A stretch of 64,000 nucleotides of DNA from Blastomussa wellsi (Eukaryota > Cnidaria > Anthozoa > Scleractinia > Plerogyridae): positions 3,145,452 through 3,209,451 of the forward strand of contig OX393567.1 in NCBI GenBank assembly GCA_947652115.1, read 5' to 3'. Positions within the stretch are counted from its first letter, which is position 1, and the number at the start of each line of letters is the position of its first letter. A program made the translations under genes and the position numbers. Below, one piece after another: positions 30,801-44,437 of the stretch. A model generated the notes under the pieces. That model had not been told where the DNA came from. It saw only the letters and a list, made by a program, of their open reading frames with translations, and did no database searches.

Positions 30801-33800
30801 GAAACAAGACAAGACAAGAAAAGACAAGACATAAGACAAGAAACAAGACAAGAAACAAGACAAGAAATAAGACAAGAAACAATACACGAAAATAGGGAAG
30901 ACAAGAAACAAGACAAGACAAGACAAGAAACAAGACAAGAAAAAAGAGACGAAACAAGACAAGAAACAAGACAAGACACGAAATAAGAAAAGACAAGAAA
31001 TAAGACAAGGAACAAGACAAGAAACAAGACAAGAAACAAGACAAGAAACAAGAAAAGAAACAGGACAAGAAACAAGACAAGATACAAGACAAGAAACAAG
31101 ACAAGAAACAAGACAAGAAACAAGACAAGAAACAAGACAAGAAACAAGACACGAAACAAGACAAGAAACAAGACAAGAGACAAGACAAGACAAGAAACAA
31201 GGCAAAAAGCAAGACAAGAAACAAGACAAGAAACAAGACAAGAAACAAGACTAGGCAAGACAAGAAACAAGACAAGAAACAAGACAAGAAACAAGAGAAG
31301 AAACAAGACAAGACAAGAAACAAGACAAAAAGAAGGACAAGAAACAAGACAAGAAACAAGACAACACAAGACAAGAAACAAGACAAGAAACAAGACAAGA
31401 AACAAGACAAGACAAGACAAGAAACAAGACAAGAAACAAGACAAGACAAGACAAGAAACAAGACAAGACAAGACAAGAGACAAGACAAGAAACAAGACAA
31501 GAAACAAGACAAGAAACAAGACAAGAAACAAGACAAGAAACAAGACAAGAAACAAGACAAGAAACAAGACAAGAAACAAGACAAGGAACAAGACAAGACA
31601 AGACAAGAAACAAGACAAGAAAAAAGAGAAGAAACAAGTCAAGAAACAAGCCAAGAAACAAGACAAGACAAGGCAAGAAACAAGACAAGAAACAAGACAA
31701 GAAACAAGACAAGAAACAAGACAAGAAACAAGACAAGAAACAAGACAAGAAACAAGACAAGAAACAAGACAAGACACGAAACAAGACAAGAAACAAGACA
31801 AGAAACAAGACAAGAAATAAGACAAGACACGACAAGACAAGAATCAAGACAAGAGACAAGACAAGAAACAAGACAAGAAACAAGACAAGAAACAAGACAA
31901 GAAACAAGACAAGAAAAAAGACAAGAAACAAAACAAGAAACAAAACAAGAAACAATACAAGAAACAAGACAAGAAACAAGACAAGAAACAAGACAAGACA
32001 TAAAAAAGACAAGAAGCAAGACAAGAAACAAGACAAGAAACAAGACAAGAAACAAGACAAGACAAAACAAGAAACAAGATAAGAAACAAGAGAAGAAACA
32101 AGACAAGACAAGAAACAAGGCAAGAAACAAGACAAGAAACAAGAGAAGAAACAAGACAAGAAACAAGACAAGACAAGACAAAAAACAAGACAAGAAAAAA
32201 GAGAAGAAACAAGACAAGAAACAAGACAAGAAAGAAGACAAGACAAGACAAGAAAGAAGACAAGACAAGACAAGACAAGAAACAAGAGAAGAAACAAGAG
32301 AAGAAACAAGACAAGAAACAAGACAAGAAACAAGACAAGAAACAAGAGAAGAAACAAGAGAAGAAACAAGACAAGACAAGAAACAAGACAAGACAAGACA
32401 AGAAACAAGACAAGAAACAAGACAAGAAACAAGACAAGAAACAAGACAAGAAACAAGACAAGAAACAAGACAAGACACGAAACAAGACAAGAAACAAGAC
32501 AAGAAACAAGACAAGAAACAAGACAAGACAAGAAACAAGAAAAGAAACAAGACAAGAAATAAGACAAGACAAGACAAGACAAGAATCAAGACAAGACAAG
32601 ACAAGAAACAAGACAAGACAAGAAAAGACAAGACATAAGACAAGAAACAAGGCAAGAAATAAGACAAGAAACAATACACGAAAATAGGGAAGACAAGAAA
32701 CAAGACAACACAAGACAAGAAACAAGACAAGAAAAAAGAGACGAAACAAGACAAGAAACAAGACAAGACACGAAATAAGAAAAGACAAGAAATAAGACAA
32801 GGAACAAGACAAGAAACAAGACAAGAAACAAGACAAGAAACAAGAAAAGAAACAAGACAAGAAACAAGACAAGATACAAGACAAGAAACAAGACAAGAAA
32901 CAAGACAAGAAACAAGACAAGAAACAAGACAAGAAAAAAGACACGAAACAAGACAAGAAACAAGACAAGAAACAAGACAAGACAAGAAACAAGGCAAAAA
33001 GCAAGACAAGAAACAAGACAAGAAACAAGACAACACAAGACAAGAAACAAGACAAGAAACAAGACAAGAAGCAAGACAAGAAACAAGACAAGAAACAAGA
33101 CTAGGCAAGACAAGAAACAAGACAAGAAACAAGACAAGAAACAAGAGAAGAAACAAGACAAGAAACAAGACAAGAAATAAGACAAGACAAGACAAGACAA
33201 GAATCAAGACAAGACAAGACAAGAAACAAGACAAGACAAGAAAAGACAAGACACAAGACAAGAAACAAGAGAAGAAACAAGACAAGAAACAAGACAAGAA
33301 ACAAGACAAGAAACAAGACAAGAAACAAGACAAGAAACAAGACAAGAAACAAGACAAGACACGAAACAAGACAAGAAACAAGACAAGAAACAAGACAAGA
33401 AATAAGACAAGACAAGACAAGACAAGAATCAAGACAAGACAAGACAAGAAACAAGACAAGACAAGAAAAGACAAGACACAAGACAAGAAACAAGAGAAGA
33501 AACAAGACAAGAAACAAGACAAGAAACAAGACAAGAAACAAGACAAGAAACAAGACAAGAAACAAGACAACAAACAAGACAAGAAACAAGACAAGAAACA
33601 AGACAAGAAACAAGACAAGAAACAAGACAAGACAAGAAACAAGACAAGACAAGACAAGAAACAAGATTAGAAACAAGACAAGAAACAAGACAAGAAACAA
33701 GACAAGACAAGACACGAAAAAAGACAAGACAAGAAACAAGACAAGACAAGACAAGTAACAAGAAAAGACAAGACAAGACAAGAGACAAGAGAAGAAACGA

Positions 33801-36800
33801 GACAAGAAATCAGACAAGAAACAAGACAAGAAACAAGACAAGAAACAAGACATGAAACAAGACAAGAAACAAGACAAGACAAGAAACAAGACAAGACAAG
33901 ACAAGAAACAAGATTAGAAACAAGACAAGAAACAAGACAAGAAACAAGACAAGACACGAAAAAAGACAAGACAAGAAACAAGACAAGAAACAAGACAAGA
34001 AACAAGACAAGAAAAAAGACAAGAAAAAAGACAAGAAACACGACAAGAAAAGACAAGAAACAAGACAAGAAACAAGACAAGAAACAAGACAAGAAACAAG
34101 ACAAGACAAGAAACAAGACAAGACAAGAAACAAGACAAGAAACAAGACAAGAAAAAAGACAAGAAACAAGACAAGACAAGAAACAAGAAAAGAAACAAGA
34201 CAAGACAAGACAAGACAAGACAAGAAACAAGACAAGACAAGACAAGAAACAAGACAAGACAAGAGAAGACAAGAGACAAGACAAGAAACAAGAGAATAAA
34301 CAAGACAAGAAACAAGACAAGAAACAAGACAAGAAACAAGACAAGAAACAATACAAGAAAATAGGGAAGACAAGAAACAAGACAAGACAAGACAAGAAAC
34401 AAGACAAGAAAAAAGAGAAGAAACAAGACAAGAAACAAGACAAGACACGAAATAGAAAAAGACAAGAAATAAGACAAGAAAAAAGACAAGAAACAAGACA
34501 AGAAGCAAGACAAGAAACAAGACAAGATACAAGACAAGAAACAAGACAAGAAACAAGACAAGCAACAAGACAAGAAACAAGACAAGAAACAAGACACGAA
34601 ACAAGACAAGAAACAAGACAAGAATCAAGACAAGACAAGAAACAAGACAAGAAACAAGGCAAGAAGCAAGACAAGAAACAAGACAAGAAACAAGACAAGA
34701 CAAGAAACAAGACAAGAAACAAGGCAAGAAGCAAGACAAGAAACAAGACAAGAAACAAGACAAGGCAAGACAAGAAACAAGACAAGAAACAAGACAAGAA
34801 ACAAGAGAAGAAATAGACAAGACAAGAAACAAGACAAGAAACAAGACAAGAAACAAGACAAGAAACAAGACAAGAATTAAGACAAGAAACAATACAAGAA
34901 ACAAGACAAGAAACAAGACAAGACAAGACAAGAAACAAGACAAGAAAAAAGAGAAGAAACAAGACTAGAAACAAGACAAGAAAAAAGACAAGACAAGACA
35001 AGAAAAAAGACAAGAAACAAGACAAGACAAGACAAGACAAGAGACAAGACAAGAAACAAGACAAGAAACAAGACAAGAAACAAGACAAGAAACAAGACAA
35101 GAAACAAGACAAGAAACAAGACAAGAAACAAGACAAGAAACAAGACAAGAAACAAGACAAGGAACAAGACAAGACAAGACAAGAAAAAAGACAAGAAAAA
35201 AGAGAAGAAACAAGTCAAGAAACAAGCCAAGAATCAAGACAAGAAACAAGACAAGAAACAAGAGAAGAAACAAGACAAGAAACAAGACAAGAAACATGAC
35301 AAGAAACAAGACAAGAAACAGGACAAGACAAGACAAGACAAGACAAGACAAGAGACAAGACAAGAAACAAGAGAAGGAAAAAGACAAGAAACAAGACAAG
35401 AAACAAGAGAAGAAACAAGACAAGAAACAAGAGAAGAAACAAGAGAAGAAACAAGACAAGACAAGAAACAAGACAAGACAAGACAAGAAACAAGACAAGA
35501 AACAAGGCAAGAAACAAGACAAGAAACAAGACAAGACACAAGACAAGAAACCAGACAAGAAACAAGACAAGACACGAAACAAGACAAAAAACAAGACAAG
35601 AAACAAGAGAAGAAACAAGACAAGACAAGAAACAAGAAAAGAAACAAGACAAGAAATAAGACAAGACAAGACAAGACAAGAATCAAGACAAGACAAGACA
35701 AGAAAAAAGACAAGACAAGAAAAGACAAGACACAAGAGAAGAAACAAGAGAAGAAACAAGACAAGAAACAAGACAAGAAACAAGACAAGAAAAAAAAAAA
35801 GAAAATAGGGAAGACAAGAAACAAGACAAGACAAGACAAGAAACAAGACAAAAAAAAAAGACAAGAAACAAGACAAGAAACAAGACAAGACACGAAATAA
35901 GAAAAGACAAGAAACAAGACAAAACAAGACAAGAAAGAAGACAAGAAACAAGACAAGAAACAAGACAAGAAAGAAGACAAGAAACAAGACAAGAAAAAGG
36001 ACAAGACAAGAAACAAGACAAGACAAGAAACAAGACAAGACAAAACAAGAAACAAGACAAGAAACAAGACAAGAAACAAGACAAGAAACAAGACAAGAAA
36101 AAAGACAAGACAAGACAAGAAACAAGACAAGAAACAAGACAAGAAACAAGACAAGAAAAAAGACAAGACAAGACAAGAAACAAGACAAGAAACAAGACAA
36201 GACATAAAAAAGACAAGAAGCAAGACAAGAAACAAGACAAGAAACAAGACAAGACAAAACAAGAAACAAGATAAGAAACAAGAGAAGAAACAAGACAAGA
36301 CAAGAAACAAGGCAAGAAACAAGACAAGAAACAAGACAAGAAACAAGACAAGAAACAAGACAAGACAAGACAAAAAACAAGACAAGAAAAAAGAGAAGAA
36401 ACAAGACAAGAAACAAAACAAGAAACAAGACAAGACAAGACAAGAAAGAAGACAAGAAACAAGACAAGACAAAACAAGAAAAAAGACAAGACAAGACAAG
36501 ACAAGACAAGATACAAGACAAGAAACAAGACAAGAAACAAGACAAGAAACAAGACAAGAAACAAGACAAGAAACAAGACACGAAACAAGACAAGAAACAA
36601 GACAAGAAACAAGACAAGACAAGAAACAAGGCAAAAAGCAAGACAAGAAACAAGACAAGAAACAAGACAACACAAGACAAGAAACAAGACAAGAAACAAG
36701 ACAAGAAGCAAGACAAGAAACAAGACAAGAAACAAGACTAGGCAAGACAAGAAACAAGACAAGAAACAAGACAAGAAACAAGAGAAGAAACAAGACAAGA

Positions 36801-39800
36801 TAAGAAACAAGACAAAAAGAAGGACAAGAAACAAGACAAGAAACAAGACAACACAAGACAAGAAACAAGACAAGAAACAAGACAAGAAACTAGACAAGAC
36901 AAGAAACAAGACAAAAAGCAAGACAAGAAACAAGACAAGAAACAAGACAAGGCAAGACAAGAAACAAGACAAGAAACAAGACAAGAAACAAGACAAGAAA
37001 CAAGACAAGAAACAAGACAAGAAACAAGACAAGAAACAATACAAGAAACAAGACAAGAATGAAGACAAGACAAGACAAGAAACAAGACAAGAAAAAAGAG
37101 AAGAAACAAGACAAGAAACAAGACAAGAAAAAAGACAAGACAAGACAAGAAAAAAGACAAGAAAGAAGACAAGACAAGACAAGAAACAAGACAAGACAAG
37201 ACAAGACAAGAGACAAGACAAGAAACAAGAGAAGAAACAAGACGAGAAACAAGACAAGAAACAAGACAAGAAACAAGACAAGAAACAAGACAAGAAACAA
37301 GACAAGAAACAAGACAAGGAACAAGACAAGACAAGACAAGAAACAAGACAAGAAAAAAGAGAAGAAACAAGTCAAGAAACAAGCCAAGAAACAAGACAAG
37401 ACAAGGCAAGAAACAAGACAAGAAACAAGACAAGAAACAAGACAAGACACGAAACAAGACAAGAAACAAGACAAGAAACAAGACAAGAAATAAGACAAGA
37501 CAAGACAAGACAAGAATCAAGACAAGACAAGACAAGAAACAAGACAAGACAAGAAAAGACAAGACACAAGACAAGAAACAAGAGAAGAAACAAGACAAGA
37601 AACAAGACAAGAAACAAGACAAGAAACAAGACAAGAAACAAGACAACAAACAAGACAAGAAACAAGACAAGAAACAAGACAAGAAACAAGACAAGACAAG
37701 AAACAAGACAAGACAAGACAAGAAACAAGATTAGAAACAAGACAAGAAACAAGACAAGAAACAAGACAAGACACGAAAAAAGACAAGACAAGAAACAAGA
37801 CAAGAAACAAGACAAGACAAGACAAGTAACAAGAAAAGACAAGACAAGACAAGAGACAAGAGAAGAAACGAGACAAGAAATCAGACAAGAAACAAGACAA
37901 GAAACAAGACAACAAACAAGACAACAAACAAGACAACAAACAAGAAGGGAAACAAGACAAGAAACAAGACAAGAAACAAGACAAGAAACAAGACAAGAAA
38001 CAAGACAACAAACAAGACAAGAAACAAGACAAGAAACAAGACAAGAAACAAGACAAGAAACAAGACAAGACAAGAAACAAGACAAGACAAGACAAGAAAC
38101 AAGATTAGAAACAAGACAAGAAACAAGACAAGAAACAAGACAAGACACGAAAAAAGACAAGACAAGAAACAAGACAAGAAACAAGACAAGACAAGACAAG
38201 TAAAAAGAAAAGACAAGACAAGACAAGAGACAAGAGAAGAAACGAGACAAGAAATCAGACAAGAAACAAGACAAGAAACAAGACAAGAAACAAGACAAGA
38301 CACGAAACAAGACAAGACAAGAAACAAGACAAGAAACAAGACAAGAAACAAGACAAGAAACAAGACAAGAAAAAAGACAAGAAACACGACAAGAAAAGAC
38401 AAGAAACAAGACAAGAAACAAGACAAGAAACAAGACAAGAAACAAGACAAGACAAGAAACAAGACAAGACAAGAAACAAGACAAGAAACAAGACAAGAAA
38501 AAAGACAAGAAACAAGACAAGACAAGAAACAAGAAAAGAAACAAGACAAGACAAGACAAGACAAGAAACAAGACAAGACAAGACAAGAAACAAGACAAGA
38601 CAAGAGAAGACAAGAGACAAGACAAGAAACAAGAGATTAAACAAGACAAGAAACAAGACAAGAAACAAGACAAGAAACAAGACAAGAAACAATACAAGAA
38701 AATAGGGAAGACAAGAAACAAGACAAGACAAGACAAGAAACAAGACAAGAAAAAAGAGAAGAAACAAGACAAGAAACAAGACAAGACACGAAATAAGAAA
38801 AGACAAGAAATAAGACAAGAAAAAAGACAAGAAACAAGACAAGAAACAAGACAAGATACAAGACAAGAAACAAGACAAGAAACAAGACAAGAAACAAGAC
38901 AAGAAACAAGACAAGAAACAAGACACGAAACAAGACAAGAAACAAGACAAGAAACAAGACAAGACAAGAAACAAGACAAGAAACAAGGCAAGAAGCAAGA
39001 CAAGAAACAAGACAAGAAACAAGACAAGAAAAGAAACAAGACAAGAAACAAGGCAAGAAGCAAGACAAGAAACAAGACAAGAAACAAGACAAGGCAAGAC
39101 AAGAAACAAGACAAGAAACAAGACAAGAAACAAGAGAAGAAACAAGACAAGACAAGAAACAAGACAAGAAACAAGACAAGAAACAAGACAAGAAACAAGA
39201 CAAGAAACAAGACAAGAAACAATACAAGAAACAAGACAAGAAACAAGACAAGAAACAAGACAAGACAAGACAAGAAACAAGACAAGAAAAAAGAGAAGAA
39301 ACAAGACTAGAAACAAGACAAGAAAAAAGACAAGACAAGACAAGAAAAAAGACAAGAAACAAGACAAGACAAGACAAGAAACAAGACAAGACAAGACAAG
39401 ACAAGAGACAAGACAAGAAACAAGACAAGAAACAAGACAAGAAACAAGACAAGAAACAAGACAAGAAACAAGACAAGAAACAAGACAAGAAACAAGACAA
39501 GAAACAAGACAAGAAACAAGACAAGAAACAAGACAAGGAACAAGACAAGACAAGACAAGAAAAAAGACAAGAAAAAAGAGAAGAAACAAGTCAAGAAACA
39601 AGCCAAGAATCAAGACAAGAAACAAGACAAGAACCAAGAGAAGAAACAAGACAAGAAACAAGACAAGAAACAAGAAAAGAAACAAGACAAGAAACAGGAC
39701 AAGACAAGACAAGACAAGACAAGAGACAAGACAAGAAACAAGAGAAGAAAAAAGACAAGAAACAAGACAAGAAACAAGAGAAGAAACAAGACAAGAAACA

Positions 39801-42354
39801 AGAGAAGAAACAAGAGAAGAAACAAGACAAGACAAGAAACAAGACAAGACAAGACAAGAAACAAGACAAGAAACAAGACAAGAAACAAGACAAGAAACAA
39901 GACAAGAAACAAGACAAGAAACCAGACAAGAAACAAGACAAGACACGAAACAAGACAAGAAACAAGACAAGAAACAAGAGAAGAAACAAGACAAGACAAG
40001 AAACAAGAAAAGAAACAAGACAAGAAATAAGACAAGACAAGACAAGACAAGAATCAAGACAAGACAAGACAAGAAAAAAGACAAGACAAGAAAAGACAAG
40101 ACACAAGAGAAGAAACAAGAGAAGAAACAAGACAAGAACCAAGACAAGAAACAAGACAAGAAAAAAAAAAAGAAAATAGGGAAGACAAGAAACAAGACAA
40201 GACAAGACAAGAAACAAGACAAGAAACAAGACAAGACACGAAATAAGAAAAGACAAGAAACAAGACAAAACAAGACAAGAAAGAAGACAAGAAACAAGAC
40301 AAGAAACAAGACAAGAAACAAGACAAGAAAAAGGACAAGACAAGAAACAAGACAAGACAAGACAAAACAAGAAACAAGACAAGAAACAAGACAAGAAACA
40401 AGACAAGAAACAAGACAAGAAACAAGACAAGAAACAAGACAAGAAAAAAGACAAGACAAGACAAGAAACAAGACAAGAAACAAGACAAGAAACAAGACAA
40501 GAAACAAGACAAGACAAGACAAGAAACAAGACAAGAAACAAGACAAGACATAAAAAAGACAAGAAGCAAGACAAGAAACAAGACAAGAAACAAGACAAGA
40601 CAAAACAAGAAACAAGATAAGAAACAAGAGAAGAAACAAGACAAGACAAGAAACAAGGCAAGAAACAAGACAAGAAACAAGACAAGAAACAAGACAAGAA
40701 ACAAGACAAGAAACAAGACAAGACAAGACAAAAAACAAGACAAGAAAAAAGAGAAGAAACAAGACAAGAAACAAAACAAGAAACAAGACAAGACAAGACA
40801 AGAAAGAAGACAAGAAACAAGACAAGACAAGACAAGAAAAAAGACAAGACAAGACAAGACAAGACAAGAAACAAGACAAGAAACAAGACTAGAAACAACA
40901 CATGAAACAAGACAAGAAACAAGACAAGACAAGACAAGAAACAAGACAAGAAACAAGACAAGAAAGAAGAAAAGAAACAAGAAGAGAAACAAGACAAGAA
41001 ACAAGACAAAAAACAAGACAAGAAACAAGACAAGAAACAAGACAAGAAACAAGACAAGAAAGAAGACAACAAACAAGACAAGAAAGAAGACAAGACAAGA
41101 AACAAGGCAAGACAAGAAAGAAGACAAGACAAGAAACAAGACAAGAAACAAGACAAGAAACACGACAAGAAACAAGACAAAAAACAAGACAAGAAACAAG
41201 ACAAGAAACAAGACAAGAAAGAAGACAACAAACAAGACAAGAAAGAAGACAAGACAAGAAACAAGGCAAGACAAGAAAGAAGACAAGACAAGAAACAAGA
41301 CAAGAAACAAGACAAGAAACAAGACAAGACAAGACAAGACAAGACAGGAAACAAGACAAGACAAGACAAGAAAAGAAACAAGACAAGAAACAAGACAAGA
41401 AACAAGACAAGAAACAAGAGAAGAAACAAGACAAGACAAGACAAGAAACAAGACAAGAAACAAGACAAGAAAACGAAGAAGAAACAAGACAAGAAACAAG
41501 ACATGAAACAAGACAAAAAAACAAGAAACAAGACAAGAAACAAGACAAGAAACAAGACAAGACAAGACAAGAAACAAGACAAGACAAGACAAGAAACAGG
41601 ACAAGAAACAAGACAAGAAACAAGTCAAGTCAAGAAGCAAGACAAGACAAGAAACAAGACAAGAAACAAGACAAGAAACAAGACAAGAAACCAGACAAGA
41701 AACAAGACAAGACACGAAACAAGACAAGAAACAAGACAAGAAACAAGAGAAGAAACAAGACAAGACAAGAAACAAGAAAAGAAACAAGACAAGAAATAAT
41801 ACAAGACAAGACAAGACAAGAATCAAGACAAGACAAGACAAGAAAAAAGACAAGACAAGAAAAGACAAGACACAAGAGAAGAAACAAGAGAAGAAACAAG
41901 ACAAGAACCAAGACAAGAAACAAGACAAGAAAAAAAAAAAGAAAATAGGGAAGACAAGAAACAAGACAAGACAAGACAAGAAACAAGACAAAAAAAAAAA
42001 AGACAAGAAACAAGACAAGAAACAAGACAAGACACGAAATAAGAAAAGACAAGAAACAAGACAAAACAAGACAAGAAAGAAGACAAGAAACAAGACAAGA
42101 AACAAGACAAGAAACAAGACAAGAAAAAGGACAAGACAAGAAACAAGACAAGACAAGACAAAACAAGAAACAAGACAAGAAACAAGACAAGAAACAAGAC
42201 AAGAAACAAGACAAGAAACAAGACAAGAAACAAGACAAGAAAAAAGACAAGACAAGACAAGAAACAAGACAAGAAACAAGACAAGAAACAAGACAAGAAA
42301 CAAGACAAGACAAGACAAGAAACAAGACAAGAAACAAGACAAGAAACAAGACAC

Positions 42355-42690
42355 GGAACTCGGAACGAAATGTTCGGAACGAAATGTTCTTGTTTACCTT
42401 GGAGTGAACGTTTTGTTCCTACCTTGGAAAACAAGCTGGTCCTCTTAAGGTCAATAGTAACGAAAATATAGGAACAATCGATATTATAGGAACGTTCCTT
42501 AAGCAATGGCGGAACGATCAACAAAACTTAAAGTCAGCTAAAAACCAGGCAAAGATTTAAAGAAAAATTCAGAAAGAGCGTTAGATAATAGCTATGGTTA
42601 AAAGAGATCAGTCTTCAAAACCTGGTAGACTCTATTGCACTCAAAGGCTGTAAAACATGCAATGAAATAATTTTGGGATATGTAGGAGGC
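42355..42690 (+). repeat. Modular element core A (complete)
   Basis: This is about 335 bp of non-satellite sequence starting GGAACTCGGAACGAAATG and ending GGGATATGTAGGAGG. It begins with GGAAC/GAAATGTTC repeats, has a perfect palindrome AGGAACGTTCCT at 42488-42499, and an AT-rich second half. By eye it is about 96% identical to core B, and clearly but more distantly related to core C. The 42-kb satellite stops at its first base and a CAAGAAA array resumes at its last. A short minus-strand reading frame through the core runs on into satellite and is not conserved in core C, so I see no coding role. Confidence 0.85.
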
Positions 42691-43215
42691 AAGAAACAAG
42701 ACAAGAAACAAGACAACAAACAAGACAAGAAACAACACAACAAACAAGACAACAAACAAGACAAGAAACAAGACAAGAAACAAGACAGGAAACAAGACAA
42801 GACAAGACAAGAAACAAGACAAAACAAGACAAGACAAGAAAAAAGACAAGAAAAAAGACAAAAAACTAGACAAGAAACAGAACAAGAAACAAAACTAGAA
42901 ACAAGACAAGAAACAAGACAAGACAAGACAAGAAACAAGACAAGAAACAAGACAAGACAAGACAAGAAACAAGACAAGAACAAGACAAAAAACAAGACAA
43001 GAAACAAGACAAGAAACAAGACAAGAAACAAGACAAGAAACAAGACAAGACAAGACAAGAAACAAGACAAAACAAGACAAGACAAGAAACAAGACAAGAA
43101 AAAAGACAAAAAACTAGACAAGAAACAAGACAAGAAACAAGACAAGACAAGAAACAAGACAAGACTAGAAACGAGACAAGAAACAAGACAAGAAACAAGA
43201 CAAGAAAAAAGACAA
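42691..43215. repeat. CAAGAAA satellite array in the slot after core A
   Basis: About 525 bp of the same CAAGA/CAAGAAA words as the main array, with variants such as CAAAAAACTAG, CAACAAA and ACAAGAACAAG. It lies directly between core A and a partial core, so the array occupies a defined slot of the element. Confidence 0.9.
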
Positions 43216-43317
43216 GGAACTCGGAACGAAATGTTCGGAACGAAATGTTCGGAACGAAATGTTCTTGTTTACCTTGGAGTGAACGTTTTGTTCCTTCCTT
43301 GTTCTAGCCTTAACAAG
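43216..43317 (+). repeat. Partial core A-prime (5' third only)
   Basis: This begins with the same GGAACTCGGAACGAAATG start as cores A and B, with one extra GGAACGAAATGTTC unit, and runs through the GTGAACGTTTTGTTCC segment. It then breaks off after TTGTTCTAGCCTT and satellite resumes. It is a truncated or recombined core. Confidence 0.8.
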
Positions 43318-43382
43318 ACAAGAAACAAGACAAGAAACAAGACAAGAAACAAGACAAGAAACAAGACAAGAAACAAGACACG
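43318..43382. repeat. Short CAAGAAA satellite tract
   Basis: About 65 bp of regular CAAGACAAGAAA 12-mers between the partial core and core B. The right junction, CAAGACAC followed by GGAACTCGG, is the same as the junction between the 42-kb array and core A. Confidence 0.9.
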
Positions 43383-43711
43383 GAACTCGGAACGAAATGT
43401 TCGGAACGAAATGTTCTTGTTTACCTTGGAGTGAACGTTTTGTTCCTACCTTGGAAAACAAGCTGGTCCTCTTAAGGTCAATAGGAACGCAAATATAGGA
43501 ACAATCGATATTATAGAATCGTTCCTTAAGCAATGGCGGAACGATCAACAAAACTTAAAGTCAGCTAAAAACAAGGCAAAGATTTAAAGAAAAATTCAGA
43601 AAGAGCGTTAGATAATAGCTATGGTTAAACGGAAGAGACAGTCTTCAAAACCTGGTAAACTCTATTGCACTCAAAGACTGTAAAACATGCAATGAAATAA
43701 TCTTGGGATAT
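43383..43711 (+). repeat. Modular element core B (complete)
   Basis: This is near-identical to core A, with roughly ten substitutions and a small indel near 43625. The AGGAACGTTCCT palindrome of core A is altered here (AGAATCGTTCCT, 43515-43526). It ends GGGATATGTAGGAGG and is followed at once by a CAAGAGA-type array. It shows no coding potential that survives comparison between copies. Confidence 0.85.
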
Positions 43712-44318
43712 GTAGGAGGAGACAAGACAAGAGACAAGGCAAGAGACAAGACAAGAGACAAGACAAGAGACAAGACAAGAGACAAGACAAGAGACAAGAC
43801 AAGAGAAAAGACAAGAAACAAGACAAGAAACAAGACAAGAGACAAGACAAGACAAGACAAGAGACAAGAGACAAGACAGAAGACAAGACAAGATACAAGA
43901 CAAGACAAGACAAGAAAAGACAAGACAAGACAAGACAAGAGACAAGACAAGAGACAAGACAAGAGACAAGACAAGAGACAAGACAAGAGACAAGACAAGA
44001 GACAAGACAAGAGACAAGACAAGAGACAAGACAAGAGACAAGACAAGAGACAAGACAAGAAACAAGACAAGAAACAAGACAAGAGACAAGACAAGACAAG
44101 ACAAGAGACAAGAGACAAGAGACAAGACAGAAGACAAGACAAGATACAAGACAAGACAAGACAAGACAAGACAAGACAAGAGACAAGACAAGAGACAAGA
44201 CAAGAGACAAGACAAGAGACAAGACAAGAGACAAGACAAGAGACAAGACAAGAGACAAGACAAGAGACAAGACAAGAGACAAGACAAGAGACAAGACAAG
44301 AAACAAGACAAGAAAGGA
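43712..44318. repeat. CAAGAGA-type satellite array in the slot after core B
   Basis: The 12-mer here is mainly CAAGACAAGAGA instead of CAAGACAAGAAA, so this array has its own homogenised variant. A segment with GACAGAAGACAAG and CAAGATACAAG occurs near 43870-43905 and again near 44125-44160, an internal duplication of about 255 bp. The array ends sharply at GGTCGTTTCCC. Confidence 0.9.
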
Positions 44319-44437
44319 GGTCGTTTCCCAAAATTTCTGTTTCCTCTCATATCTAATACTGTAAGTGTCATAAGATACTTACAGTAGTTTCGAAAAGTAA
44401 GCGATTATATATTCATATCCCCGTTTTTTCCATGAAA
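44319..44437 (+). repeat. Conserved 3' flank, copy 1, with hairpin and truncated MITE end
   Basis: This runs from GGTCGTTTCCCAAAATTTCTG through a hairpin (ACTGTAAG...CTTACAGT, with one mismatch in the stem) into the left end of the MITE at 47446. It breaks off after TCCATGAAA where the 63-bp minisatellite begins. It matches 47391-47495 almost base for base although the arrays to the left are unrelated. Confidence 0.85.

Larger units (their letters stand above)
1..42354. repeat. 42-kb AAGAC/AAGAAAC satellite array
   Basis: The array is made of two words, CAAGA (5 bp) and CAAGAAA (7 bp). They usually alternate to give the 12-mer CAAGACAAGAAA, with local runs of two or three CAAGA and point variants such as CACGAAA, CAAAAAG, CAATACAAG, GGCAAG, CAACAAA and AATAGGGAAG. 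The left edge lies outside the window; the right edge is sharp at the GGAACTCGG core. By eye T is only about one base in a hundred on the + strand. Stop codons on either strand need a T in the + strand, so all six frames stay open for kilobases and no frame here should be read as a gene. Length changes between near-identical blocks are whole words, for example one CAAGA, which points to replication slippage. There are no conserved promoters or unique islands. It could be pericentromeric or other heterochromatin, which the sequence alone cannot show. Confidence 0.97.

Noticed and set aside
1..42354. Telomeric array
   Set aside because: Cnidarian telomeres are TTAGGG repeats; the words here are CAAGA and CAAGAAA and no TTAGGG run is present.
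41823..42524. Minus-strand frame beginning MLIVPPLLKERSYNID, conserved between cores A and B
   Set aside because: It runs from the core into satellite, and the equivalent region of the diverged core C is broken, so the match reflects DNA similarity only.
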